Origin: JABMMZ01 sp040403495
GTDB lineage: Bacteria; Bacteroidota; Bacteroidia; NS11-12g; UBA955
NCBI GenBank assembly: GCA_040403495.1
Contig: JBBAKM010000013.1
Coordinates: 1-64,000 of the forward strand
Direction of reading: 5' to 3'
Length of the DNA: 64,000 bases
Shown: piece by piece, positions 40,865-48,827 of the stretch
Layout of the letters: every line of letters starts with the position of its first letter
How positions within the stretch are numbered: the stretch's first letter is position 1
Position numbers and translations under genes: made by a program
Notes under the pieces: generated by a model
What the model was told of the DNA's origin: nothing
The model's database searches: none
Seen by the model: the letters and a program-made list of their open reading frames with translations, nothing else

Positions 40865-40872
40865 ACAAAAAT
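40865..40872 (-). promoter_or_regulatory. -7 promoter box of the small lipoprotein gene
   Basis: The minus strand reads TATTTTTG (TAnnTTTG), 22 bases before the ATG at 40842. Confidence 0.5.
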
Positions 40873-41126
40873 AGAAATTATTAATGACAAAATAACTTCT
40901 TGTAAAGATTTTATTTTATGTGTTTTAAGTTACTGTAATGCGTTTTATTGCTTGTAGATATCAAGAATCAACATCCTATTAATTGTTTTAATTTGATTTT
41001 AAACGAATTAACTCAATTTGACGAATTGATTTTTTTCCTTTGTTTAGATTAAAAAATACTTAGTTATATTTTAAAAGGACATTCCACCTTACTTAAACAA
41101 TTCAATAATAAATCCCAAAAAACGTA

Positions 41127-41134
41127 TAGTTTTG
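41127..41134 (+). promoter_or_regulatory. -7 promoter box of the ALDH operon
   Basis: TAGTTTTG matches TAnnTTTG and lies 21 bases before the aldehyde dehydrogenase ATG at 41156. Confidence 0.5.
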
Positions 41135-41155
41135 CAGTAACGTTATTCAATACCT

Positions 41156-42595
41156 ATGTTGCAATTATTAAATTATATCAATGGTGAACTTATCAGTCCC
41201 CATTCACAACAGTTTATGGACAACTATAATCCCGCCACAGGTAAGGTTTACAGTTTAATTCCTGACAGTGATGAAAAGGATGTTGAGGATGCATATCAAG
41301 CCGCTAAAAATGCTTTTTTAGCATGGAAAAATACCAGCAATGAAGATCGATTTAAAATTCTTAATAGAATTGCAGAGTTAATCGATTTAAATAACGATGA
41401 GTTAGCCAAAGCGGAAAGTATCGACCAAGGCAAACCACATTGGTTGGCCAAAAATGAAATGATTCGTTCTGCCCAAAATTTTAGATTTTTTGCAACAGCA
41501 GCTATGCAGTTTTCCTCTGAAAGTCATCACATGGAAGGGCATGCTGTTAATTACACACTTCGTCAACCTATTGGTGTGGTTGCTTGTATCAGTCCTTGGA
41601 ATTTGCCTTTGTATTTGTTTTCATGGAAAATAGCGCCTGCATTAGCCGCCGGAAATTGTGTGGTCGCAAAACCAAGTGAAATTACACCCATGACCGCCTT
41701 TATGCTCAGTAAAATTTGTCAAGAGGCTGGTTTGCCAAAAGGTGTTTTGAATATAATCCATGGAATCGGCCCTAAAGTAGGGAGTGCATTGGTTAGCCAT
41801 CCTCACATTAAGGCAGTTTCATTTACCGGAGGAACTTCCACAGGTAAACACATTGCCTCAATTGCTGCGCCAATGTTCAAAAAATTAAGTTTAGAATTGG
41901 GCGGTAAAAATCCATCTATTGTTTTTGCGGATTGTGATTTTGAAAAAGCGGTAAAAACAACGGTTCAATCTTCTTTTTTGAATCAAGGTGAAATATGTTT
42001 ATGTGGTTCTAGAATATTAATTGAACGTTCGATATACGATAAATTTAAAGAAGCTTTAATTCAAGAAGTAAAGCAATTAAAAGTTGGTAATCCTTTGGAT
42101 AAAGATACCAAAGTTGGAGCTATTGTCAGTCAGTTGCATTACGACAAAGTATTGTCTTACCTTCAGTTAGCCAAAGAAGAAGGTGGAAATATTTTAACAG
42201 GAGGCGAAGCCATACATTTGGAAGGCGATTTAGCAAATGGTTGGTATATAGCGCCAACAATCATTGAGAACCTTGCGTACGATTGTAGAACCAATACTGA
42301 AGAGATTTTTGGCCCTGTTGTTACCATTACTCCGTTTGATAGCGAAGAGGAAGCATTGCAAATGGCTAACTGCACAGAATACGGATTAGCGTCTATTATT
42401 TGGACACAAGACATTACTAGAGCGCACAATTTAGCTGCCCAAATTCAAAGTGGCATTGTTTGGATTAACTGTTGGTTGTTGCGCGATTTGCGTACACCAT
42501 TTGGAGGAGTTAAAAACAGTGGAGTAGGCAGAGAAGGCGGTTGGGAAGCGATGAAATTTTTTACAGAACCCAAAAACGTGTGCATTAAACTATAG
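41156..42595 (+). CDS. NAD-dependent aldehyde dehydrogenase (ALDH8 / muconic semialdehyde DH-like)
   Basis: This 479-residue aldehyde dehydrogenase has YNPATGKVYSLIPD, the SPWNLPLYLFSWKIAPALAAGNCVVAKPSE cofactor region (shown in part), FTGGTSTG, LELGGKNPSIVFAD with the general-base Glu, and the nucleophile C281 in QGEICLCGSR. The C-terminal GGVKNSGVGREGGWEAMKFF and FFTEPKNVCIKL are typical of the ALDH8 group, which includes 2-aminomuconic and 2-hydroxymuconic semialdehyde dehydrogenases, so kynurenine or aromatic ring breakdown is a possible role. No other kynurenine gene is in the window. It heads an operon with meaB, an FMN reductase and an amidase. Confidence 0.92.
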   Translation: MLQLLNYINGELISPHSQQFMDNYNPATGKVYSLIPDSDEKDVEDAYQAAKNAFLAWKNTSNEDRFKILNRIAELIDLNNDELAKAESIDQGKPHWLAKNEMIRSAQNFRFFATAAMQFSSESHHMEGHAVNYTLRQPIGVVACISPWNLPLYLFSWKIAPALAAGNCVVAKPSEITPMTAFMLSKICQEAGLPKGVLNIIHGIGPKVGSALVSHPHIKAVSFTGGTSTGKHIASIAAPMFKKLSLELGGKNPSIVFADCDFEKAVKTTVQSSFLNQGEICLCGSRILIERSIYDKFKEALIQEVKQLKVGNPLDKDTKVGAIVSQLHYDKVLSYLQLAKEEGGNILTGGEAIHLEGDLANGWYIAPTIIENLAYDCRTNTEEIFGPVVTITPFDSEEEALQMANCTEYGLASIIWTQDITRAHNLAAQIQSGIVWINCWLLRDLRTPFGGVKNSGVGREGGWEAMKFFTEPKNVCIKL

Positions 42596-42604
42596 ATTTT
42601 GGAA

Positions 42605-43507
42605 ATGCATACCCAACATACCCATTTGTCTATTCGTGAACCAAGGAAGTTGGCGAGGATGTTGTCTTTGGTTGAAAATAATTTGCCCGATGGTATTCAG
42701 TATTTAAAATCTATAAATATCAGTTCTAAAATACCTTTGATAGGTATTACTGGTCCTCCGGGTGCAGGAAAAAGCAGTATTGTTAATGCCTTAATTTCAC
42801 ACTTGGTGAAATTGGATTTAAAAATTGGAATACTAGCAGTTGACCCAACTTCTCCTTTTAATTTTGGTTCTTTGTTAGGTGATAGAATAAGAATGTCCGA
42901 GCATTTTAATCATCCCAATGTGTTTATTCGTTCCATCGCCACACGTGGCAGTTTGGGCGGCGTTTCGGCCAAAATATACGAGATGACCGATGTGATGAAA
43001 AGTGCTGATTTTGATGTCATTTTTGTTGAAACGGTTGGTGTTGGACAAAGTGAAGTCGAAATTGCGGGTTTGGCAGATTCTACCGTGGTGGTTTTGGTGC
43101 CCGAAGCAGGAGATGAAGTGCAAACGCTTAAAAGTGGATTGATGGAAATAGCGGAATTGTTTGTAGTGAATAAAGCCGACCGCGATGGGGCTGATGTTTT
43201 TATTAAAAATTTAAACGCCTTGGTCCATCAACATCCCAAATCGGTTTGGAACATTCCTGTTTTGAAAACAATAGCAACAACCAATAATGGAATAGATGAG
43301 TTGTGGCAAGCCTTAAGTCAGCACCATGCACTGAATTTGGTAAGCGAGAGAAAATGGCAACTCATGACAGATAAAGCGTTTCATTTAATCCTAAATGAAA
43401 GAATGAAAGACATAGATAAATACAAACTTAATCAACAATTGATTGAAGAATCAAACAAAAGTGATTTTAATTTGTATCAATTTATTGATAAGTATTATAA
43501 AAAATAA
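42605..43507 (+). CDS. meaB: Methylmalonyl-CoA mutase-associated GTPase MeaB
   Basis: MeaB/ArgK is a P-loop G protein that guards and reloads the B12 cofactor of methylmalonyl-CoA mutase. The 300-residue protein has ITGPPGAGKSSIVN (P-loop at 50-57), LAVDPTSPFNFGSLLGDRIRM, ATRGSLGGVS, VETVGVGQSEVEIAG (switch II) and VVNKADRDG (NKAD base motif). The mutase genes are not in this window. The start may be the ATG at 42605 or a TTG two codons earlier. It lies nine bases after ALDH, and the FMN reductase ATG follows its stop directly. Confidence 0.94.
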   Translation: MHTQHTHLSIREPRKLARMLSLVENNLPDGIQYLKSINISSKIPLIGITGPPGAGKSSIVNALISHLVKLDLKIGILAVDPTSPFNFGSLLGDRIRMSEHFNHPNVFIRSIATRGSLGGVSAKIYEMTDVMKSADFDVIFVETVGVGQSEVEIAGLADSTVVVLVPEAGDEVQTLKSGLMEIAELFVVNKADRDGADVFIKNLNALVHQHPKSVWNIPVLKTIATTNNGIDELWQALSQHHALNLVSERKWQLMTDKAFHLILNERMKDIDKYKLNQQLIEESNKSDFNLYQFIDKYYKK

Positions 43508-44083
43508 ATGGTAACAATTTTAAGTGGGTCTCCCCGAAAAAATAGCAATACGCTAAGAGTAGCGAAAGCAATCAAAGAACAATTACTTCAACTCAATCCT
43601 GAAACGAATTGTGAAATAATAGATTTTCACGACTATGATGTTCCTAACTATAACCAAACTCCTGTTGATGTAAATCAATTGAGCCCTTGGCAACAGTTAG
43701 TGATAGATTCAATGTCGTCTTCGAATCTTGTTTTTGTGTTAACACCTGAGTACAATTGGATGCCTAGTGCAGAATTGCTCCAATTTATCCATGTATTTGG
43801 TGCTCCCAAATACAAAGCAATATGGGAAAATAAAGTGTTTGCAACTTGCGGAACATCCTCAGGAAGAGGCGGAAGAATGCCGGCGGTTCAGTTGTCAAAT
43901 ACAATCAACAAAGTTTTAAACGTATTTAATTTCGAAAGTTTTGTAAGTGCTAAAATGTTCGAATCACAGTTTACTGACAAAGCGTTAGATGAAAATGGAC
44001 TTTCTTTAGGTAACGAAGAATACAATAAAGGCTTACTGACCTTTGTTGACTACAATTTAAAAATTACACAACGCTGGCATTAA
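43508..44083 (+). CDS. NADPH-dependent FMN reductase family protein
   Basis: This 191-residue flavodoxin-fold oxidoreductase has the FMN phosphate loop ILSGSPRKNSNTLRVAKAI at the N terminus, PEYNWMPSAELLQFIHVF in the middle (the usual PEYN/H motif) and a GTSSGRGGRMPAVQL segment. It probably reduces FMN, quinones or similar compounds with NAD(P)H. The start codon follows the meaB stop without a gap, and its stop overlaps the next start by one base, so it is part of a tightly packed operon. Confidence 0.88.
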   Translation: MVTILSGSPRKNSNTLRVAKAIKEQLLQLNPETNCEIIDFHDYDVPNYNQTPVDVNQLSPWQQLVIDSMSSSNLVFVLTPEYNWMPSAELLQFIHVFGAPKYKAIWENKVFATCGTSSGRGGRMPAVQLSNTINKVLNVFNFESFVSAKMFESQFTDKALDENGLSLGNEEYNKGLLTFVDYNLKITQRWH

Positions 44084-45306
44084 TGAGGATTTATGCCGTT
44101 ATATGGTCCATTTTAATAGCCTTAAGTGCAAATGCACAAGGTTATTATATACATAGAGATACGGTGATTTTACCTCCTTATTCAGATTTTTTGATGGGAT
44201 TTGATAAGGACTTTAATGCATTGACAATACAGTCGGAAAGTGAGATAGATTGGTCGGGCATTCAGGTTGTTGTTGGAAATAGTAATGGAGGTTTTGATAC
44301 CATGTCCCCTCAGCAAGATGAGCATTTGGAGAGGGTGCAATGCAATTTATTGTTGTTTGAAAATCAGCGTTATTTTTCTATACTCACAACTACAAATGTT
44401 GAATTGGTTTTAATTTTTCAATATGTTGAACCATTGGACAATTCCTTGCCAAAGCCTTTTATAAAAAGAAGTTTATGCAACGAGCCTTCTGCAATTATTA
44501 TGCAGTCGGAGTGGAGGCAGGGTTTAGATGCACCCATTCCCGGTCGGGTTTCAACCCCAACTAAACATTGTATTGTTCATCACTCAGCAGGAGGAAATGG
44601 TCAGTCAGATTTCACACAATTGGTGAGGTCGTATTATGTTCAACATACCCAAGTGAATGGGTGGGACGATATTGGATACAACTATTTAATAGCAGCAGAT
44701 GGTAGAATTTATGCTGGCCGTGACCCCGAAAAGCAAGAAATAAGTCAAGATCAAGTTTTAGGGGCACATTTTTGTGCAAAAAATACAGGAACAATGGGTG
44801 TTTGTCTCATTGGGGATTACACCTCGGTTACACCTAGTAACGCCATGATGTCTGCTTTAGAGCATTTGCTGACTTGGAAAATGGTAAAAGATACCTTATC
44901 TCCTTTAGGGAAATTTAATCATCCTAATCCACAAGGAGATTTGTTGGATGCAATTGCAGGGCATCGCCAAGGATGTGCCACAGAATGTCCGGGAACACAA
45001 GTGTATAATAGGTTGGCAACGTTAAGAAATGTTGTTTACAGTCACTATGTAAGTTGTTTACCATTCGTTAACACAAAGTCAATTTGGGTTCAAACCCAAA
45101 GATATTTGATAAGTAATCCAAGTTCAGGGGCGTTAAAAATCAATCCAGAATATGCCGATGAGATTGCTGAAATAACCTTAGTGGACTCAAAAGGAAGAAC
45201 GATTGATGCAAAAGAGCACAATAATCTAAATAGCGGTTTCTACATGGTAATATTTCATTTAAAAAATGGAACCATTGTTTGTGAGAAGTTGGTGGTTGAT
45301 TTTTAA
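44083..45306 (+). CDS. Secreted N-acetylmuramoyl-L-alanine amidase (PGRP type) with T9SS signal
   Basis: The 407-residue protein has a signal peptide ending near NAQG. After a beta-rich N-terminal part (to about 155) comes a peptidoglycan-recognition/Amidase_2 domain: HCIVHHSAGG (first zinc His), WDDIGYNYLIAADGRIYAGRD, TMGVCLIGDYT, and AGHRQGCATECPG with the second His and the Cys ligand. The last 70 residues (RYLISNPSSGALKIN...VDSKGRTIDA...LNSGFYMVIF) resemble a T9SS sorting domain. It probably cuts peptide stems from peptidoglycan, its own or that of other bacteria. It is the last gene of the ALDH operon, with a 1-base overlap. Confidence 0.9.
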   Translation: MRIYAVIWSILIALSANAQGYYIHRDTVILPPYSDFLMGFDKDFNALTIQSESEIDWSGIQVVVGNSNGGFDTMSPQQDEHLERVQCNLLLFENQRYFSILTTTNVELVLIFQYVEPLDNSLPKPFIKRSLCNEPSAIIMQSEWRQGLDAPIPGRVSTPTKHCIVHHSAGGNGQSDFTQLVRSYYVQHTQVNGWDDIGYNYLIAADGRIYAGRDPEKQEISQDQVLGAHFCAKNTGTMGVCLIGDYTSVTPSNAMMSALEHLLTWKMVKDTLSPLGKFNHPNPQGDLLDAIAGHRQGCATECPGTQVYNRLATLRNVVYSHYVSCLPFVNTKSIWVQTQRYLISNPSSGALKINPEYADEIAEITLVDSKGRTIDAKEHNNLNSGFYMVIFHLKNGTIVCEKLVVDF

Positions 45307-45314
45307 TTTTACTT

Positions 45315-45347
45315 GTCACCCACTAGGCTGAGCCTAGTCAAGTGAGG
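45315..45347 (+). repeat. ACTAGGCT/AGCCTAGT palindromic element
   Basis: The core ACTAGGCTGAGCCTAGT is flanked by GTCACCC and CAAGTGAGG, giving a nested inverted repeat. The same element in the opposite orientation is at about 191-221, and a half-copy GAGCCTAGTCACGTGAG lies at about 45520-45537. Confidence 0.75.
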
Positions 45348-45375
45348 TTATCGAAGGATGATTAGTTGTTTAGAG

Positions 45376-45611
45376 GGTTTAATTGGTTTAAAGGGTTTAG
45401 ATTGTTTAGATGTTTCACGCCTTTTAGAGTGATTGTTACATTGTTGTATTGTTTAATTGTTTAGGTGTTGAGAAGGTTTAATTGGTTTAAATAGTTTCAC
45501 GCCGTTCAGCGTTGCCCTTGAGCCTAGTCACGTGAGTGAGTTTATGCTGAATAGTACAGAAGGGTGTCAAAAGGTTTTATCTCGAATTTTTTCACGCTGT
45601 GCAGCGTTAGG
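45376..45611 (+). repeat. Degenerate tandem array
   Basis: GGTTTAATTGGTTTAAA occurs at about 45377 and 45475, 98 bases apart, each followed by TTTCACGCC. TTCACGC(C/T)GT(T/G)CAGCGTT then recurs at about 45496-45514 and 45591-45608. The units have diverged, but the order is kept, as expected for an old tandem duplication of about 98 bases. Confidence 0.6.
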
Positions 45612-45765
45612 TTATTGTTAGAGACTCCATGCTTGGATTCTTTAACAATAATAGTGTATTTTATGGAGAAGCCTCGTAACTCAGCCGCACGGGAGTAAAT
45701 TATAAGGCGTTCTTAAAGTTAAAGATTTTAATAAAATAAAAACTTAATATTATAACGTCAACCTT

Positions 45766-45816
45766 GCGGAGGCGTCCACGAATGGCGCGAAATTTCAATT
45801 TGACAGCTTTGGGGAG
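45766..45816 (+). repeat. Dispersed 51-base repeat, copy 2
   Basis: It differs from 14-64 at one of 51 positions (A to C after GCGTCCA). The surrounding sequence is unrelated except for the other repeat modules. Confidence 0.85.
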
Positions 45817-45999
45817 CTGCTGTGTGTGTTAAGGCAAATTGAAGTTTTTCATTCGTGGTGGGCTTTTTGCCCTACTTTTTTCCCATAAAACCACGCAGTC
45901 GCAGCGAAGCTAAAGTAGGAAGAAAAAAACTAAAAATGAATAAAAATATTGTAGTAAAACCGAAATTTATTGAAATTAAACATTTATGTAACGAACAAC

Positions 46000-46038
46000 G
46001 CTGTCGGAAAAGAGATGTTTCCTTCGTCGACATGACAG
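46000..46038 (+). repeat. Dispersed GTCGAC-containing repeat, copy 2
   Basis: GCTGTCGGAAAAGAGATG continues to CCTTCGTCGACATGACAG. It matches 274-312 apart from a few substitutions and one extra base. Confidence 0.75.
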
Positions 46039-46086
46039 ACTTGAAAAAATTAATAGTTATAAATTAACAATTAACCGAAAAACCTA

Positions 46087-46824
46087 TTATTTCGAAACTT
46101 TCAACTGATTAAGATACATTTTTACAGTATTGTCGATGCCATATTCAAGGGCATCACAAATCAATGCATGCCCAATACTTACTTCAAGTAGTCCAGAAAT
46201 ATTTTGGGCAAAATAATTCAAGTTATTTAAGTCCAAATCATGACCTGCATTAATGCCTAATCCTAGTTTGTTAGCAGCTTCTGCTGTTTGAATATACGGT
46301 GCTATTGCTGCTTTTGGGTCTTGGAAATACTGATTGGCGTATGCTTCGGTATATAACTCAATTCTATCGGTCCCTGTGGCGTGAGCACTTTCAACAAAAG
46401 AGGGGTCAGGATTCAGAAAAATACTGGTTCTAATGTTGGCATTTTTGAATGTTGCAATCACAGACTTAAGAAAGTCGAGGTGTGTAATAGTGTCCCATCC
46501 ATTGTTACTTGTTAATACATGAGGAGGGTCGGGTACCAAAGTAGCTTGTTCTGGTTTTACATCAAGAACCATTTCAATAAAAGAGTCGCTAGGGTAGCCT
46601 TCAATATTAAACTCAGTTTTTACAGTTTTTTTTAAGTCATAAACATCCGAAAATCTAATGTGTCTCTCATCGGGACGGGGATGAATGGTGATGCCATGCG
46701 CTCCCAAATCTTCAATTCTTTTGGCAAAATATAATAAATTAGGATTGTTGCCGCCACGCGCATTGCGAATTGTAGCAAGTTTATTGATATTGACACTTAG
46801 TTTTGTCTGATTTATAATTGACAT
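46087..46824 (-). CDS. pdxJ: Pyridoxine 5'-phosphate synthase (PdxJ)
   Basis: PdxJ closes the pyridoxine ring in the DXP-dependent vitamin B6 pathway. The 245-residue TIM-barrel protein has KLSVNINKLATIRNARGGN at the N terminus, GAHGITIHPRPDERHIR, EFNIEGYPS, VTLVPDPP-like ATLVPDPPHVLTSNNGWD, RTSIFLNPD, RIELYTEAYA and GLGINAGHDLDLNNL. All phosphate- and substrate-loop motifs look intact. Its start overlaps the helix-hairpin-helix/barrel gene by 13 bases, so it is the last gene of a three-gene minus-strand operon with two outer-membrane proteins. Confidence 0.96.
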   Translation of the reverse strand: MSIINQTKLSVNINKLATIRNARGGNNPNLLYFAKRIEDLGAHGITIHPRPDERHIRFSDVYDLKKTVKTEFNIEGYPSDSFIEMVLDVKPEQATLVPDPPHVLTSNNGWDTITHLDFLKSVIATFKNANIRTSIFLNPDPSFVESAHATGTDRIELYTEAYANQYFQDPKAAIAPYIQTAEAANKLGLGINAGHDLDLNNLNYFAQNISGLLEVSIGHALICDALEYGIDNTVKMYLNQLKVSK

Positions 46825-48827
46825 GTTAGTTGGATATTAAATTGATTGATTTTGTTACTATTAATTTGATCATTTCCCGAACCTATAAACGTTTTATCAT
46901 CGTAATATGTTTGGGCAAATTTAAACCATATTTGTGAGTATGAATTAAGTTTAATTTTAGTCAATAGGTAAACACGTGTTCCACTGTTTTGAAATGCCAA
47001 AACATTGTATGTGTAAGGTAAGTCGTTTTCGAAAACATAAATGCGGCTGTTAAAGTCGGATGTGTTGAAATATTGGTATCTCGCGGTAATGTTGATGCGA
47101 TTGTTGAGCTGACATCTAAGGTCTTGGTAGATGATAAGCCCCTTTTGTGGTGCTTGGTTTTCTATGTTATACCACACTTGTTCTACTCGGTTTCTGAGGG
47201 TGATTTTATCAGATAAAATGGACTCTAAGTGAAAACGAATGGATTGCCTTTTGTGCATTACTATTCGAGAAATAGGAGAGTTGTCGTTTTGGTTTTTCTG
47301 TTGATTCTCTTGTTTTAAACGAATTGAATATTGGTATTTTTTTCTTTTTGTAAAGTGATATTCAATCATATAGTCTCTTCCATGAGAGGGGGCACTTGTT
47401 TGGAATTTCAACCAATCAAATTGATAATAATCGGCATAAGCGTTAATGCTATGGTTTTTTTGTGGATTAAGTTCTAAACCTAAAAAAAGTCCTTTTTCAT
47501 TGCTGTTTCTGGTATTTTCGCCAAAAGCATTGGTGTATAAAGAAACATGATTTTCTTGGTAATGTCTATACAAGGCGCTGAGATTCATTTTTTTATCCAG
47601 AGCTAATACGATGCCATTAACGCTTGATATTTTCCCCGACTTGTGGTTTGTGGAGAATTCACCAAACGCAATTCCATTTTTGATGCTCGTTCTGTAGTCG
47701 ACTCCCATGTTAATGCTTTTGCCATGATTGTATGAAAGGAGCTCATAAGGTCTCAATTCAGAGTTTGAAGGCGGTTTGTTGAATGAAGAGTGAACCGCAG
47801 TAAATCCTAGTTTGCTTGATTTAATTTGGGTGTTTATGTTTAAGCCATAAATGCTTGCTTTTAGAGAGTTTTTGTTGGAGAGTTCATTAAGATTTCTATA
47901 CAAGCCTGTCACAATAAAACTTTCAAATGTTTGTTGGTCAGAGATTCTAGCATCTATCTTTTGATTCGAAGAAAAGAGGTTTACTTCGGTTTTTTTACTC
48001 AATGAAAACCTTGCGGCGGCTCCCCTCAATAAGAGATTTTCATTGAAAGAGCGTGAAACCCTAAAGCCATTTTGAACCCTCAATGAACTGGAAATGTTGT
48101 TTGATTTGCCAAAAGCGAGTCCAGTGCCAAAAGTCAATCCTTGGCCAAAATGGGCTTGATAATCGCCTAATATAAAATGTTTCAATTTGCCAATATTTTG
48201 AGCTTGAAAATAGGTGCTTACAAATCCATTTTTTAGGAGTTCACCAGCATCTTTTTCGCTGTTAATGCCAAAAGATATTTTTGAGTTTATGCGTGAATTG
48301 ACTCTCAGAACAAGTCTATTGGGACTTCCTTGGTATTTGTTGGGGTTTGAATTGGGGTATAAATAACCTTCGCTTTTTTGAAGCGTTCTGTAAGTTTGAA
48401 CACTAATGGTATGTGAGGGTGACTCAGGTTTGAAAACAGATTTCAATGAAGGCATTGAGGGTTCAAAAATAACAAACAAACTAAGGAAATCTATGTCAGT
48501 GACTGTAAATCCCTCAATTGTTTGCAATTCATACTTGTTTTTTACAGCACCATAAAGAGCCCGATGTTCTGAGATAGATTGTATTTTGAGTGGTGAAATA
48601 CATGGAATTTTATACAATTCATTAAGGTCAGAGGTGTTTATATTAATAGGATGTTTGATGTAAAATTGAACTTGTTCGTATAAGTCATTTAAGTCGTCGC
48701 TAGTTTCACTGTTTTCTATCATAGCTTCTATGATGAGCAGGGCACGATTGTTTAAGTCTTGACCCACAACAGATGAGGGTAAGAAGAATAGTAAAGTGCT
48801 TATGAGAATGAATCTATTTATTGCCAA
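46812..48827 (-). CDS. Outer-membrane protein with N-terminal ComEA-like helix-hairpin-helix domain
   Basis: The 671-residue protein has a signal peptide ending near VVGQ. Residues about 55-115 carry a ComEA-type DNA-binding motif: ININTSDLNELYKIP, ISPLKIQSISEHRALYG, YELQTIEGFTVTDID. The remaining 500 or so residues are amphipathic strands with aromatic girdle residues (YHFTKRKKYQYSIRLKQE, NNRINITARYQYF, QFNIQLTCQL), like a large outer-membrane barrel. The start is a TTG at 48827; no in-frame ATG precedes the signal peptide. It overlaps a second barrel gene upstream by 14 bases and pdxJ downstream by 13. DNA binding at the surface or in the periplasm is a hypothesis. Confidence 0.75.
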   Translation of the reverse strand: MAINRFILISTLLFFLPSSVVGQDLNNRALLIIEAMIENSETSDDLNDLYEQVQFYIKHPININTSDLNELYKIPCISPLKIQSISEHRALYGAVKNKYELQTIEGFTVTDIDFLSLFVIFEPSMPSLKSVFKPESPSHTISVQTYRTLQKSEGYLYPNSNPNKYQGSPNRLVLRVNSRINSKISFGINSEKDAGELLKNGFVSTYFQAQNIGKLKHFILGDYQAHFGQGLTFGTGLAFGKSNNISSSLRVQNGFRVSRSFNENLLLRGAAARFSLSKKTEVNLFSSNQKIDARISDQQTFESFIVTGLYRNLNELSNKNSLKASIYGLNINTQIKSSKLGFTAVHSSFNKPPSNSELRPYELLSYNHGKSINMGVDYRTSIKNGIAFGEFSTNHKSGKISSVNGIVLALDKKMNLSALYRHYQENHVSLYTNAFGENTRNSNEKGLFLGLELNPQKNHSINAYADYYQFDWLKFQTSAPSHGRDYMIEYHFTKRKKYQYSIRLKQENQQKNQNDNSPISRIVMHKRQSIRFHLESILSDKITLRNRVEQVWYNIENQAPQKGLIIYQDLRCQLNNRINITARYQYFNTSDFNSRIYVFENDLPYTYNVLAFQNSGTRVYLLTKIKLNSYSQIWFKFAQTYYDDKTFIGSGNDQINSNKINQFNIQLTCQL

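Larger units (their letters stand above)
45307..46086. other. Second intergenic repeat mosaic
   Basis: These 780 bases between the amidase and pdxJ contain no gene I can support. They hold a palindromic element (45315-45347), a degenerate tandem array rich in GGTTTAATTGGTTTAAA and TTTCACGC (45376-45611), the second copy of the 51-base repeat (45766-45816), an inverted pair CCTACTTT/AAAGTAGG (about 45872-45879 and 45913-45920), and the GTCGAC repeat (46000-46038). The composition and module set mirror those at the left edge of the window. Confidence 0.7.

Noticed and set aside
40634..40957. 107-codon plus-strand ORF opposite the small lipoprotein
   Set aside because: The minus-strand gene has a lipobox, a -7 box and a terminator, whereas the plus-strand frame has none of these.
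45855..46067. A 70-codon plus-strand ORF in the repeat mosaic
   Set aside because: It is built from repeat modules (the CCTACTTT/AAAGTAGG inverted pair and the GTCGAC repeat), has no recognisable domain and no promoter box, and is rich in basic and low-complexity residues.
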